A stretch of 64,000 nt of DNA from Phycisphaerales bacterium UBA1161. Lineage in GTDB: Bacteria; Planctomycetota; Phycisphaerae; Tepidisphaerales; Tepidisphaeraceae. The stretch spans positions 4,123 through 68,122 of the forward strand of contig DBZL01000028.1 of the NCBI GenBank assembly GCA_002311745.1. The letters run 5' to 3'. The notes beneath the pieces are model-generated. The model was not told where the DNA came from. It was given only the letters and a program-made list of their open reading frames with translations, and did no database searches. Shown here piece after piece: positions 40,694 through 48,388 of this stretch. Made by a program: the position numbers and the translations under genes. Every line of letters begins with the position of its first letter. Position 1 is the stretch's first letter.

Positions 40694-41698
40694 TCACATC
40701 ACGGTTTTGGCAGCGGGGGCGTCGCCGGGGAAGCGGTAGAGGTGGCCGTACTGCGCGAACCATTCGACGAAGCGTTTTAGCCCTTCATCCAGGGAGATTT
40801 TCGGTCGATAGTCCAGCTCTGCGGCGGCGCGGGAGATGTCGGCGCAGGTGATCTCGACGTCGCCGGGCTGCATGGGCTTGCGGTCCAAGACGGCCGGGCG
40901 GCCGATGGCCTTTTCCAGGGCGGCGACCATTTCGCAGAGCTTGACGGGGCGATGGTTGCCCAGGTTGTAGATGCGATAGCGGTCGCAGCGATGCAGGGCG
41001 GCGAGGATGCCGTCGCAGATGTCGTCGACGTAGGTGTAGTCGCGCGCGGTGTTGCCGTCGCCGAAGAAGGGGATGGGCTTGTCTTCGAGGATCAGGCGGG
41101 TGAACTTGTGGATGGCCAGGTCGGGGCGGAGACGCGGGCCGTAAACGGTGAAAAAGCGCAGGCAGAAGACCGGCAGGCGGTACAGGTGCCAATAGGTGTA
41201 GCAGATCAGTTCGCCGGCGCGTTTGCTGGCGGCGTAGGGGCTGATGGGCTCGGAGACCGGCTCATCCTCGCGGAAGGGGATGCGCTTGAGGTTGCCGTAG
41301 ACGCTGGAGCTGCTGGCGAAGATGAAGCGGCGGACCTTGTGCTTCACCGCCGCCTGGAGCATTTGCGTGGTGCCCTCCACGTTGACGCGGGCGTAATAGC
41401 AGGGTTGCTCGATGGAGGGGCGGACGCCGGCCATGCCGGCGATGTGCAGGATGGCATCGGGGCGGGTGGTGGAGACGAGGCGGTCGATGGCCGGGCCATC
41501 CGTGACGTCGATTTCCTCGACGTCGAATTTTTCGCCGCCGCCGATGCCGCGAACGTTCAGTTCTTTCCAGGAGCGTTCGTAGAATTCGCAGAAATTGTCC
41601 AGGGCGACGAGGCGGTAGCCTTCGGCCAGGAGTCGCTGGGAGACGTGGGAGCCGATGAATCCCGCCGCTCCGGTGACCAGGACGGTCTGCTTGGCCAT
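40694..41698 (-). CDS. NAD-dependent nucleotide-sugar epimerase (UDP-glucuronate 4-epimerase-like)
   Basis: 334 residues, extended short-chain dehydrogenase. NAD motif VTGAAGFIGSHVSQRLL, DNFCEFYERSWKELN, HIAGMAGVRPSIEQP, catalytic SSSSVYGN and YAASKRAGE (Tyr and Lys), FFTVYGPRLRPD and FFGDGNTARDYTYVDD. The AGVRxSIE and YGPxxRPDxA features are those of UDP-glucuronate/galacturonate 4-epimerases, which feed surface polysaccharides. Stand-alone gene, divergent from rpsP. Confidence 0.88.
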   Translation of the reverse strand: MAKQTVLVTGAAGFIGSHVSQRLLAEGYRLVALDNFCEFYERSWKELNVRGIGGGEKFDVEEIDVTDGPAIDRLVSTTRPDAILHIAGMAGVRPSIEQPCYYARVNVEGTTQMLQAAVKHKVRRFIFASSSSVYGNLKRIPFREDEPVSEPISPYAASKRAGELICYTYWHLYRLPVFCLRFFTVYGPRLRPDLAIHKFTRLILEDKPIPFFGDGNTARDYTYVDDICDGILAALHRCDRYRIYNLGNHRPVKLCEMVAALEKAIGRPAVLDRKPMQPGDVEITCADISRAAAELDYRPKISLDEGLKRFVEWFAQYGHLYRFPGDAPAAKTVM

Positions 41699-41813
41699 GA
41701 TGATTTCAGCTTAGCGGTTTGAGGCGGTGAAGCAATGCCGCCAGGCTTGCGGTTTTTGGCGGGATTGCTATCCTCCTCGATTCGCAATCGTTTATGCGCA
41801 TTGGAGATCGTAC

Positions 41814-42245
41814 ATGGCTGTGAAGCTGAGATTCAGGCGGATGGGGCGGAGCAACCGGGCGTTTTTCCGGTTGAATGCCATCGACACGCGCAGTGCGCGA
41901 GACGGGCGCGTCATCGAGGAATTGGGCTTTTATGACCCGCGCGCCAAGGATGCGGCCAAGCAGTTCGTGGCCAAGCTGGACCGCTGCAAGTATTGGCTGG
42001 ACGTTGGCGCGATCCCTTCGGAAACGGTTTCGTCGCTGCTAAAGAAAAGCGGATTGGAACACAAGCAGCTTCGCCTGCCCAAACCCGGCAAGCCCAAGCC
42101 GGCGGCTGCCGCCGCCCCTGCCAAGGGTGAGGCCAAGGCCGAGTCCAAAGGTGAGGCCAAGGCCGAAGCCAAGGCCGAGACCAAGGCCGAGGACAAGCAG
42201 CCCAAAGAGGAACCGAAAAAGGAGGAAGCGGCGGCGCCGCAGTAA
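41814..42245 (+). CDS. rpsP: 30S ribosomal protein S16
   Basis: 143 residues. The S16 core MAVKLRFRRMGRSNRAFFRL, ARDGRVIEELGFYDP and LDRCKYWLDVGAIPSETVSS is followed by a C-terminal extension of about 55 residues that is almost only Ala, Lys, Glu and Pro. Start ATG 41814 has TTGGAGATC upstream. First of rpsP - trmD - rplS. Confidence 0.95.
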   Translation: MAVKLRFRRMGRSNRAFFRLNAIDTRSARDGRVIEELGFYDPRAKDAAKQFVAKLDRCKYWLDVGAIPSETVSSLLKKSGLEHKQLRLPKPGKPKPAAAAAPAKGEAKAESKGEAKAEAKAETKAEDKQPKEEPKKEEAAAPQ

Positions 42246-42257
42246 CGCGGGGGTGTC

Positions 42258-42980
42258 ATGCGGATTGACATTCTCACGCTATTTCCGGAGATGTTCGCCG
42301 CGTTTTTGGGCACGAGCATTCCGAAGCGCGCGGCCGAGAAAGGACTGGTCAGCTATCATCTGACGAACATCCGCGATTTCGCCGTCGACAAGCACCAGTC
42401 GGTGGATGACAAGCCGTTCGGCGGCGGACCGGGCATGGTCATGATGTGCCAGACCCTGTTCGACGCGGTGGAACATGTTCAACAGCAGGATGCGGTGGCG
42501 CCGCAACTGATCCTGCTCACGCCGCAAGGACGCAGGTTCGATCAAACCCTGGCCCAGGAGATGGCCACCCGCGGGCGGCTGATGCTGATCGCGGGACGCT
42601 ATGAAGGTGTGGACCAGCGGATCGTGGACGGCTTGGCGCCGCTGGAGTTGAGCATCGGCGATTACGTGCTCAGCGGCGGCGAGCTGGCGGCGATGACCGT
42701 GATCGACGCCGTGGTGCGGCTGCTGCCCGGAGCGCTGGGAGCCGAGGATGGCGCGGCGGATGAGACGTTCGCCGACGGGCTGTTGGAGTATCCGCAGTAC
42801 ACGCGGCCGCGTGAGTTTCGCGGCATGGCCGTGCCGGAGGTGCTGCTGGGCGGAGATCACGCGGCGATCGCGGCCTGGCGGCATCAGCAACGCCTGCAAC
42901 GCACCCAGCAGCGCCGCCCGGATTTGTGGCAGGCCTATGTGAAGAGGCAGGCGGATTTGCATAGGCAACCGCCGCCATGA
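42258..42980 (+). CDS. trmD: tRNA (guanine37-N1)-methyltransferase
   Basis: A SPOUT-class enzyme that methylates G37 and prevents frameshifting. 240 residues with [66 protein letters not shown] and [27 protein letters not shown] is just before the ATG. It starts 12 bases after rpsP and belongs to its operon. Confidence 0.96.
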   Translation: MRIDILTLFPEMFAAFLGTSIPKRAAEKGLVSYHLTNIRDFAVDKHQSVDDKPFGGGPGMVMMCQTLFDAVEHVQQQDAVAPQLILLTPQGRRFDQTLAQEMATRGRLMLIAGRYEGVDQRIVDGLAPLELSIGDYVLSGGELAAMTVIDAVVRLLPGALGAEDGAADETFADGLLEYPQYTRPREFRGMAVPEVLLGGDHAAIAAWRHQQRLQRTQQRRPDLWQAYVKRQADLHRQPPP

Positions 42981-43029
42981 GCCGATAGAATTTTCGCGAC
43001 AGTTTTTGTGCGCCGGATCGGAGTTGGTC

Positions 43030-43455
43030 ATGGTCAATCGAATTATGCAAGGGGTGGAGAAGCCCTATTTGAAAAAGGACGTGCCGCAGTTTGCGGTGGG
43101 CGACACGGTTGACGTGGCCACGCGCATCATCGAGGGTGAGAAAGAACGCATCCAGGTGTTTACCGGCATCGTCATCATGAAAAAGGGGGCGGGGATCAAC
43201 GAGACGTTCACGGTGCGGCGCATCGTGAACAACGAAGGCGTGGAGCGTGGTTTTCCGCTGCATTCGCCGTTTGTTTCCAAGGTGACGGTGAAGCGCAGCG
43301 GCGAGTCGCGGCGGGCCAAGCTGTTCTACCTGCGCAAGCGTGTGGGCAAGGCGACCAAGCTCACGGAGAAGCGCAAGGGCGGCAAGGAAGAGCCGACGCC
43401 GCCCGGCTCGGACCAAGGCCCGGACAAGCCCGCACTGGCCACCGCGGCGTCGTAA
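43030..43455 (+). CDS. rplS: 50S ribosomal protein L19
   Basis: 141 residues: PYLKKDVPQFAVGDTVDVAT, IQVFTGIVIMKKGAGINETF, TVRRIVNNEGVERGFPLHSP and VTVKRSGESRRAKLFYLRKR, ending in a Lys/Pro/Ala-rich tail. Start ATG 43030 follows GGAGTTGGTC; the open frame begins at 43006. Last gene of the rpsP operon. The usual rnhB or lepB is not next to it. Confidence 0.95.
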   Translation: MVNRIMQGVEKPYLKKDVPQFAVGDTVDVATRIIEGEKERIQVFTGIVIMKKGAGINETFTVRRIVNNEGVERGFPLHSPFVSKVTVKRSGESRRAKLFYLRKRVGKATKLTEKRKGGKEEPTPPGSDQGPDKPALATAAS

Positions 43456-43540
43456 GGGCCGAATCCGCCGGGCGAAATCTCAAATCGGAAAGTTCACGGG
43501 TTGCCCACGTTGGTTAAGCCGTAGGTGACGTGAACGTTTG

Positions 43541-43587
43541 CGTGCGTCGGGGACACGAGATCGCGGGTTTAAATCCTGTCACTCCGA
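43541..43587 (+). pseudogene. tRNA-Pro (CGG) 3'-half fragment, attachment-site-like
   Basis: Read as a tRNA it is correct from the anticodon stem on: stem CGTGC/ACACG (one mismatch), loop GTCGGGG with anticodon CGG, five-base variable loop, T-stem GCGGG/CCTGT, acceptor strand CACTCCG and discriminator A. The T-loop reads TTTAAAT where TTC is needed. No matching 5' half (CGGAGTG) exists at the right distance. Such 3' halves are typical leftovers of integration into tRNA genes. Confidence 0.65.
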
Positions 43588-43588
43588 T
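43574..43588 (+). repeat. Direct repeat, left copy (possible att core)
   Basis: TCCTGTCACTCCGAT, the tRNA-Pro 3' end plus one base, recurs exactly at 44221-44235. Confidence 0.75.
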
Positions 43589-43596
43589 GATTTCCT

Positions 43597-43622
43597 AACC
43601 CCTTGCTGTGCGAGGGGTTTTT
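43597..43622 (+). terminator. Intrinsic terminator
   Basis: AACCCCT (43597-43603) pairs with AGGGGTT (43613-43619) across a nine-base loop, and the strand runs into TTTTT. It probably ends the rpsP-trmD-rplS transcript. Confidence 0.85.
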
Positions 43623-43765
43623 CGTTGGCGGTGTGACGGGATTTGAGCTTTTCGCTAAAATGCACCAGAAAATGCGGGTGAAGGGTTGTGCCTCCTTCTT
43701 TTGCGCGTGGAAATTCAACCACTGGGTAAACGCGGCGGGTTGATCAGAGAAAAAGGAGAACGGCA

Positions 43766-44149
43766 ATGCAGCTAGGTCCACCACCGGAATGGCGGAGAGA
43801 ATTCACAGATAGACGAGAGGCATTTATTAAGTCGCTGCGATCTGCCGTTGCCGGTTCCGAAGTAGTCTCTCGTGTATTTGATGCGGAACGTGGTTACGAG
43901 AAATTTTCGGAGTGGGTAGATGGAAAGCTAGTCAGGCACGATCAAGGCACTTTGATTGAGGCCGAAGCGTTTCTACAGCATCTGATCGACCAGGGACATA
44001 AGGTTGCCTTTGCCGTAAGCCGAAGCGGTGCGAAGTCGTTGGTCTGTGTGTCGTATGATGGCGACCAAATGGATTGGTCTCCCGTGTGGCCGGTAGATTT
44101 TCGCGTCGACGTGTCTCAGACATCGGTGCCAATGACGAGGGACTGGTAG
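43766..44149 (+). CDS. Orphan protein of unknown function in the tRNA-flanked islet
   Basis: 127 residues, no recognised family. Charged N-terminus (PPPEWRREFTDRREAF), central helices and a C-terminal mixed part (HKVAFAVSRSGAKSLVCVSY then DGDQMDWSPVWPVDF). AAGGAG precedes the ATG at good spacing. Base composition is visibly lower in GC than in the rplS operon, as expected for an acquired gene. It is the only gene between the two copies of the 15-base direct repeat. Confidence 0.6.
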   Translation: MQLGPPPEWRREFTDRREAFIKSLRSAVAGSEVVSRVFDAERGYEKFSEWVDGKLVRHDQGTLIEAEAFLQHLIDQGHKVAFAVSRSGAKSLVCVSYDGDQMDWSPVWPVDFRVDVSQTSVPMTRDW

Positions 44150-44220
44150 GCACCATAAAGGTGGCAGGATCCTGGCACCGCCGATTTCCAGGCAACCAGC
44201 CGCGAAAAGTTCAACCGGTG

Positions 44221-44235
44221 TCCTGTCACTCCGAT
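44221..44235 (+). repeat. Direct repeat, right copy (possible att core)
   Basis: An exact copy of TCCTGTCACTCCGAT, 647 bases from the left copy. No other tRNA features surround it. Confidence 0.75.
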
Positions 44236-44311
44236 TCAGCAGGACGGAACTGACCTCGCAAGCCATTCCGTTACCCCCAATGCCGCTGGACCGACTCGAG
44301 ATGTTGGCGCA

Positions 44312-44614
44312 TCAAGCGGCCTCGACCGTTAGCTTCAGGCCAACGGCCTTGGCGACGGCCAGTAAAGTGGATAGGCGGGGATTGCCGCGAGGCGAGAGAG
44401 CGCGATAGAGACTTTCTCGCTCGATCCCCGCCGCCTTGGCGATCTTGGCGACTCCGCCCCTGGCTTCGGCCAGCCGCCGCAACGCCAGCAGCAACACCTT
44501 CGGATCTTCCGTGTCCTCGATGGCTGCTTTGAGATACTCGGCGGCAAATTCCGGGTCTTCACGGAGATGCTGAATCACCGCTTCGTCGTTGGAAATGTAG
44601 GGTCTGTGCTTCAT
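44312..44614 (-). CDS. Orphan antitoxin (addiction-module antidote, HigA-like HTH)
   Basis: 100 residues of the probable addiction-module antidote family: EYLKAAIEDTEDPKVLLLAL, RRLAEARGGVAKIAKAAGIE and RESLYRALSPRGNPRLSTLL, a lambda-repressor-like HTH. GGAGG lies before the ATG inside the remnant of its toxin gene. Its partner toxin has been cut down to an N-terminal stub (44559-44684), so it is now an antitoxin without a target, though it may still repress its own promoter. Confidence 0.85.
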   Translation of the reverse strand: MKHRPYISNDEAVIQHLREDPEFAAEYLKAAIEDTEDPKVLLLALRRLAEARGGVAKIAKAAGIERESLYRALSPRGNPRLSTLLAVAKAVGLKLTVEAA

Positions 44615-44684
44615 GCAGGTCCTCCCACCATGCCCGGATCACGTCCCGGCCCGTGGCCGTGACGTAGCGCAGAACTTCGGTCAT
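44559..44684 (-). pseudogene. Truncated RelE/HigB-type toxin
   Basis: An unlisted 41-codon frame: MTEVLRYVTATGRDVIRAWW then EDL, the N-terminus of the RelE-like toxins that precede this antidote family. After about 24 residues the frame runs into the antitoxin's start region and ends out of frame. About 75 residues of toxin are missing, as if a deletion joined the toxin's start to the antitoxin's RBS. Confidence 0.7.
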
Positions 44685-44719
44685 CCAATGATTGTAACTT
44701 ATAATTCACAAGGCGTCAA
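44685..44719 (-). promoter_or_regulatory. Promoter of the orphan antitoxin locus, with operator-like palindrome
   Basis: On the minus strand: -35 TTGACG (44719-44714), 17-base spacer, -10 TACAAT (44696-44691) and six bases to the ATG of the toxin stub, so a leaderless start is expected. TTGTGAATTATAAGTTACAA (44711-44692) is an imperfect palindrome over the -10 box. Confidence 0.8.
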
Positions 44720-44810
44720 TCCACCAGCGGCTGACTTTACTGCGGTGGTGCAGGAGCAGGGCGATGTCCTCCTCGTGGCGTCGCGCACGAGCATTGGATA
44801 AAGTGGGGAC

Positions 44811-45038
44811 ATGGATAGCAGCAGACGGCTGTTGCCGGCAGTCATCGAGGTGATGGATGATGAGATGGCGAAGGTCATCCGCGCCAAGGCGGGGGCCGAG
44901 CGACTCCGTATTGCCAGCGAGATGTATGCCAGCGCCAGGCGCATGCTTTTGAGCCACCTGCAGGCTGAACATGCCGATTGGGATGAGCAACGCCTTCACC
45001 ATGAAGTTGCCCGGAGACTGTCGCATGGAGCAGTCTGA
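44811..45038 (+). CDS. Small helical protein, partner of the nucleotidyltransferase
   Basis: 75 residues, all helical: LLPAVIEVMDDEMAKVIRAK, ERLRIASEMYASARRMLLSH and LHHEVARRLSHGAV. GTGGGG lies upstream. It overlaps the next gene by 14 bases. Small helical proteins coupled to nucleotidyltransferases are common; the pair resembles MNT-type two-gene modules in layout, but this product lacks a clear HEPN motif. Confidence 0.7.
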   Translation: MDSSRRLLPAVIEVMDDEMAKVIRAKAGAERLRIASEMYASARRMLLSHLQAEHADWDEQRLHHEVARRLSHGAV

Positions 45039-45594
45039 ACTGCTGCGTTATGTGGTTCGGGTCGTCGAGGATATGCGTCTGCGCTACTTCGTGACCGGCT
45101 CAACGGCGACCATCTTTTACGGCGAGCCGCGATTTACCAATGACATCGATGTCGTAATCGAATTGCCGGAGGAGCGGATCACCGACTTTTGTCGCCAGTT
45201 CCCGGAGGGGGATTTTTACGTGAGTGAAGCGGCCGCTCATGATGCCGTACGCAGGAACGGACAATTCAACATCATTCACCCGGCCTCCGGGCTGAAAGTG
45301 GATGTGATCGTGCCGGCATCAAGCCCTTTCAACCAGTCGCGTTTTGCCCGAATCCGACGGGTCCATGCCGGAAAAGATTTTGAGGCGTTCTTCGCTTCGC
45401 CGGAGGATGCGATCATCAAGAAGATGGAATATTACCGCCAAGGCGGCTCGGAAAAGCATCTTCGGGACATCACGGGGATCCTCAAGACCAGTCCAGAACA
45501 GATCGACACGGCGTATATCGCGCGTTGGGTCCAAACGATGGGATTGGATGATATCTGGACCGCGATCCAAGAACGAACGGCCGGCTCGGGGTAA
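45025..45594 (+). CDS. Nucleotidyltransferase-fold protein
   Basis: 189 residues. The pol-beta-like signature GSTATIFYGEPRFTNDIDVV (GS, then D-x-D), with LKVDVIVPASSPF giving the third acidic residue and RRVHAGKDFEAFFASPEDAI next. This is the layout of the AbiEii/DUF6036-like nucleotidyltransferases. Start ATG 45025 has GGAGAC upstream and lies inside the preceding gene. A toxin or modifying role is possible but unproven. Confidence 0.8.
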   Translation: MEQSELLRYVVRVVEDMRLRYFVTGSTATIFYGEPRFTNDIDVVIELPEERITDFCRQFPEGDFYVSEAAAHDAVRRNGQFNIIHPASGLKVDVIVPASSPFNQSRFARIRRVHAGKDFEAFFASPEDAIIKKMEYYRQGGSEKHLRDITGILKTSPEQIDTAYIARWVQTMGLDDIWTAIQERTAGSG

Positions 45595-45609
45595 ATCGGA
45601 GATCGGATC

Positions 45610-46521
45610 ATGAAGGAAGCCAAAGTCAAAAAGCTTTCGCCGATCAAGTGGGTCGCGGGATTCTTGGTGTTTATCGCCGTGATGGTGGGCTCGATATGGC
45701 TGGGGTCTTCGTTGGCCGGCCATCGCCAGGGCGGCGCCGCGCCGGTTGCATCGGCTCCGGAGTCGGGGATCGCATTCTGGTTTTTCGGCGCCGCGCTGAT
45801 CGTCTTGGCGGCGATCGTTTACGCGGTTGTGCTGGTGACGGACTGCTTCACCTTCGACTTTCAGCGGCCGTTCTTCAAAAACTTCGGCGTAAAACTGTGG
45901 ACGGCGAACCTCATCATGATGCTGCTGCTGGCAGGAGGGATCGCGTTGATCGCGGCGCCGGCCGTCGCCAGGATGCTGAGCGGCTTTCTCCCCCAGACGG
46001 TGCTTTTCCCCATTTCATTTTTCGGGCCGTTCATCGCGGCGCAGTTTCTGCTGATCTGGTTCACCATCTGGGCTCCGTTGGAAATCCAAGTGATACGTCG
46101 GCGGTTGAAGGCCATGGGCCTGAGCGATCAGCAATTGGCCGGGGGGATGTACGTGGGTATCTCGGATCCGGGCAAGACGAGCCTGCGGAAATTTGGATTG
46201 ATCGAGGAGGATTTGGGGATGCTGTGGCTGGCGCCGGATCAACTGGTTTATTACGGCGACGCGTCTTCCTTTTCCGCCACGCGCCAGGAGCTGATCCAGA
46301 TCGAGAGGAAGGCGGATGCGGGGAACACCTCGGCTTATTTCGGGGCGGTGCATGTCATTGCGCATTTCCAACATGCCGACGGGACGCGGCGGCGCATCCG
46401 TTTCCACACCGAAGGCAACTGGACGATGACGGCCAAGGCCAGGTCCTTGAACCGCCTGGCCGAGCGGATCGAAGCCTGGCGTCTGTCAGAACAGTGGAGC
46501 AGCAGAACCGTCGAGAAGTAG
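45610..46521 (+). CDS. Membrane protein of unknown function
   Basis: 303 residues with about four membrane helices (WVAGFLVFIAVMVGSIWLG; FWFFGAALIVLAAIVYAVVL; NLIMMLLLAGGIALIAAP; PFIAAQFLLIWFTIWAPLEI) and a cytoplasmic C-terminal half that looks PH-like (LGMLWLAPDQLVYYGDASSF, RRRIRFHTEGNWTM). Start ATG 45610 follows GGAGATC. No family recognised. The downstream yraN starts 49 bases later. Confidence 0.75.
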   Translation: MKEAKVKKLSPIKWVAGFLVFIAVMVGSIWLGSSLAGHRQGGAAPVASAPESGIAFWFFGAALIVLAAIVYAVVLVTDCFTFDFQRPFFKNFGVKLWTANLIMMLLLAGGIALIAAPAVARMLSGFLPQTVLFPISFFGPFIAAQFLLIWFTIWAPLEIQVIRRRLKAMGLSDQQLAGGMYVGISDPGKTSLRKFGLIEEDLGMLWLAPDQLVYYGDASSFSATRQELIQIERKADAGNTSAYFGAVHVIAHFQHADGTRRRIRFHTEGNWTMTAKARSLNRLAERIEAWRLSEQWSSRTVEK

Positions 46522-46570
46522 AGCGGGGGACCTTTGCGGCCGGCAGCGGGGATGGGGATAATCCTGGGAC

Positions 46571-46972
46571 ATGTGGGACTGGGTGAAGAAGTGGTTGGCG
46601 GCTCGGCGGCGGGCAAGCGACCCCCTGGGGCAGCGCGGCGAAAACTTGGCGGCGAGCTTCCTGCGCAATCAGGGATTCAAAATCATCGCGCGCAACTTCC
46701 GCTGCGAGCTGGGGGAAGTGGACATCATCGCCCGCGACGGAGCGACGCTGGTGTTCGTGGAAGTCAAGACGCGCGCCTACGACGATCCGACGCCGGAGGA
46801 ACAGATCAACGCGCAAAAACGGCATCAGTTGACGAAGGCGGCGCGGCTGTATCTCTCGCGCTACGGCCCGCATCAGCCGCCGGCGCGGTTTGACGTGGTG
46901 GCGATCGTGTGGCCGCGCGGACGCGAAGCGCAGATTCGCCATACGCCCAACGCGTTCGAAGCGACGTTCTAA
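46571..46972 (+). CDS. yraN: YraN family protein (UPF0102)
   Basis: 133 residues, PD-(D/E)xK nuclease-like fold. The family block RGENLAASFLRNQGFKIIAR, NFRCELGEVDIIARDGATLV and FVEVKTRAYDDPTPEE contains the acidic D and E-x-K positions; INAQKRHQLTKAARLYLSRY follows. Thought to be a DNA-processing accessory protein, but its role is not settled. It is 15 bases ahead of tatD. Confidence 0.93.
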   Translation: MWDWVKKWLAARRRASDPLGQRGENLAASFLRNQGFKIIARNFRCELGEVDIIARDGATLVFVEVKTRAYDDPTPEEQINAQKRHQLTKAARLYLSRYGPHQPPARFDVVAIVWPRGREAQIRHTPNAFEATF

Positions 46973-46987
46973 CGTTCACGCGAGCCG

Positions 46988-47752
46988 ATGATCGACACGC
47001 ATTGCCATCTGACCGATCCGCGTTTGGCGGGGCAGCTTGAAGCAGTGCTGGCCCGCGCAGCGGCGGCGGGGGTCAGCGGGATGGTCACCATCGGCACGCA
47101 TGCGGCGGATTGGGATGCGGCGTTGGCCGTGACGGCCGGGCGGAGCGGCGTCCGCTGCGCCCTGGGAGTGCATCCGAACTATTGCCACGAGGCCGAGTTG
47201 GCGGACCTGGCGAAGCTGCCGGAGCTGCAGAAGAATCCCGCCGTCGTGGCCCTGGGCGAGATGGGGCTGGATTATCATCACGATTTTGCGCCGCGACAAA
47301 GGCAGGCCAAGTTCTTTGAAGCGCAGTTGCAACTGGCCCAGGAGCTGGATCGGCCGGTGGTCATTCATTGCCGCGAGGCGGTGGCCGACTGCCTGGCGAT
47401 GCTGCGAGTCGTCCCCAGGGTGACGGCGGTGTTTCACTGTTTTACCGGAAGCGAGGCCGAGGCGCGGGACGTTTTTGACGCCGGTCACCTGATCGGGTTC
47501 ACGGGAGTGGTGACGTTCCGCAATGGGCAGGAACTGCGCCGCATCGCGGCCTGGGCGCCGGCGGATCGGATCCTGGTGGAGACCGATGCGCCGTACCTCA
47601 GCCCCGAACCGATGCGAAAACAGAAGATCAACGAGCCGGCGCTGGTGGTGCACACGGCGGCCGCGGTGGCGGCGGCACGCGGGATGGATCTGGCGGGGCT
47701 GGATGCGCTGACGACGGGCAATGCGATGCGGTTTTATCGGTGGGGGGAGTGA
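46988..47752 (+). CDS. tatD: TatD family metal-dependent hydrolase
   Basis: 254 residues, amidohydrolase barrel with 3'-5' DNase activity in characterised relatives. Metal ligands in MIDTHCHLTDPR, ALGEMGLDYHHDFAP, VVIHCREA, VFHCFTGSEAEA and ILVETDAPYLSPEP. Lies 15 bases after yraN, probably co-transcribed with it. It ends opposite fliS, with two hairpins in the gap. Confidence 0.94.
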   Translation: MIDTHCHLTDPRLAGQLEAVLARAAAAGVSGMVTIGTHAADWDAALAVTAGRSGVRCALGVHPNYCHEAELADLAKLPELQKNPAVVALGEMGLDYHHDFAPRQRQAKFFEAQLQLAQELDRPVVIHCREAVADCLAMLRVVPRVTAVFHCFTGSEAEARDVFDAGHLIGFTGVVTFRNGQELRRIAAWAPADRILVETDAPYLSPEPMRKQKINEPALVVHTAAAVAAARGMDLAGLDALTTGNAMRFYRWGE

Positions 47753-47758
47753 ACCCCT

Positions 47759-47810
47759 GAACCCGCGGTGCTTCGCACCGCCGCTAAATCGTGCGCCTTG
47801 CGGCGCACGG
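47759..47810. terminator. Paired hairpins between convergent tatD and fliS (repeat family P3)
   Basis: Hairpin 1 GCGGTGCTTCGCACCGC sits in GAACCCGCGGTGC...CCGCTAAAT; hairpin 2 GTGCGCCTTGCGGCGCAC follows directly. No U-tracts, but the position between two converging genes suggests a bidirectional stop. Related copies lie at 54074-54106 and 63981-64000. Confidence 0.65.
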
Positions 47811-48269
47811 TCAGCTCTGCAGGCTGATGGTGGCTTCCATGCGCGAATCCGGCAGGGGCACGTCGATTTTCTGCGCGGCGATGCCGGCCTTCTGTTTGGC
47901 CAGCTTGTCCATCAGCATCACCCAGGTTTCGCGCTGGAATCGCAGGACATTGATCGCCTCGTCCAGGGGCTCGATCTTGTGATTGATGTTGGCCTCGACG
48001 AGCTTGCGATAGGCGTAGCTGTAGAGCGCGGCCAGCTTGGGACACAAATCCGGGGCGATTTCGTGCTTGAGGGTGCAGAGCAGCTCGTTGACGATTTTCT
48101 GGGTGCGGGTGATCAGTAGAAAGCTCTGCTCGTAGTTTTGGCTGTTCAAGGCGACGCGGGCCTGCTCGCCAAAGCGGAGGGCGCCGTCGAAGAGCATGAG
48201 CTGGAGCTGCTCGGGCGTGGCGGTCAGGACCTTGGTGCGGAGATAATTTTGTGCGGCCTGCGGATTCAT
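47811..48269 (-). CDS. fliS: Flagellar export chaperone FliS
   Basis: FliS binds the C-terminus of flagellin and keeps it unfolded until export. 152 residues, helical: NPQAAQNYLRTKVLTATPEQ, LQLMLFDGALRFGEQARVAL and LYSYAYRKLVEANINHKIEP carry the family pattern (YxxxxVxTAxPxQLxxMLYDGAxRF). It lies after fliD on the same strand, the usual order. No flagellin is in the window. Confidence 0.93.
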   Translation of the reverse strand: MNPQAAQNYLRTKVLTATPEQLQLMLFDGALRFGEQARVALNSQNYEQSFLLITRTQKIVNELLCTLKHEIAPDLCPKLAALYSYAYRKLVEANINHKIEPLDEAINVLRFQRETWVMLMDKLAKQKAGIAAQKIDVPLPDSRMEATISLQS

Positions 48270-48388
48270 CGCCTGATTTGAATGACCTTGCGGTCAATAC
48301 GAATATCGGCCTGGGGAGCAAAGGTAATTGAGCCTACAGATTAAAATAGCCGCCCAGCGCAAGAACTGCCGGTTGACGACCCACGGGA

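Larger units (their letters stand above)
43456..43765. other. Intergenic region with tRNA fragment and terminator
   Basis: 310 bases between rplS and a small orphan gene. It contains the tRNA-Pro 3' half (43541-43587), one half of a 15-base direct repeat (43574-43588) and an intrinsic terminator (43597-43622). The last 100 bases lead into the orphan gene and end in GAAAAAGGAGAACGGCA. Confidence 0.7.
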
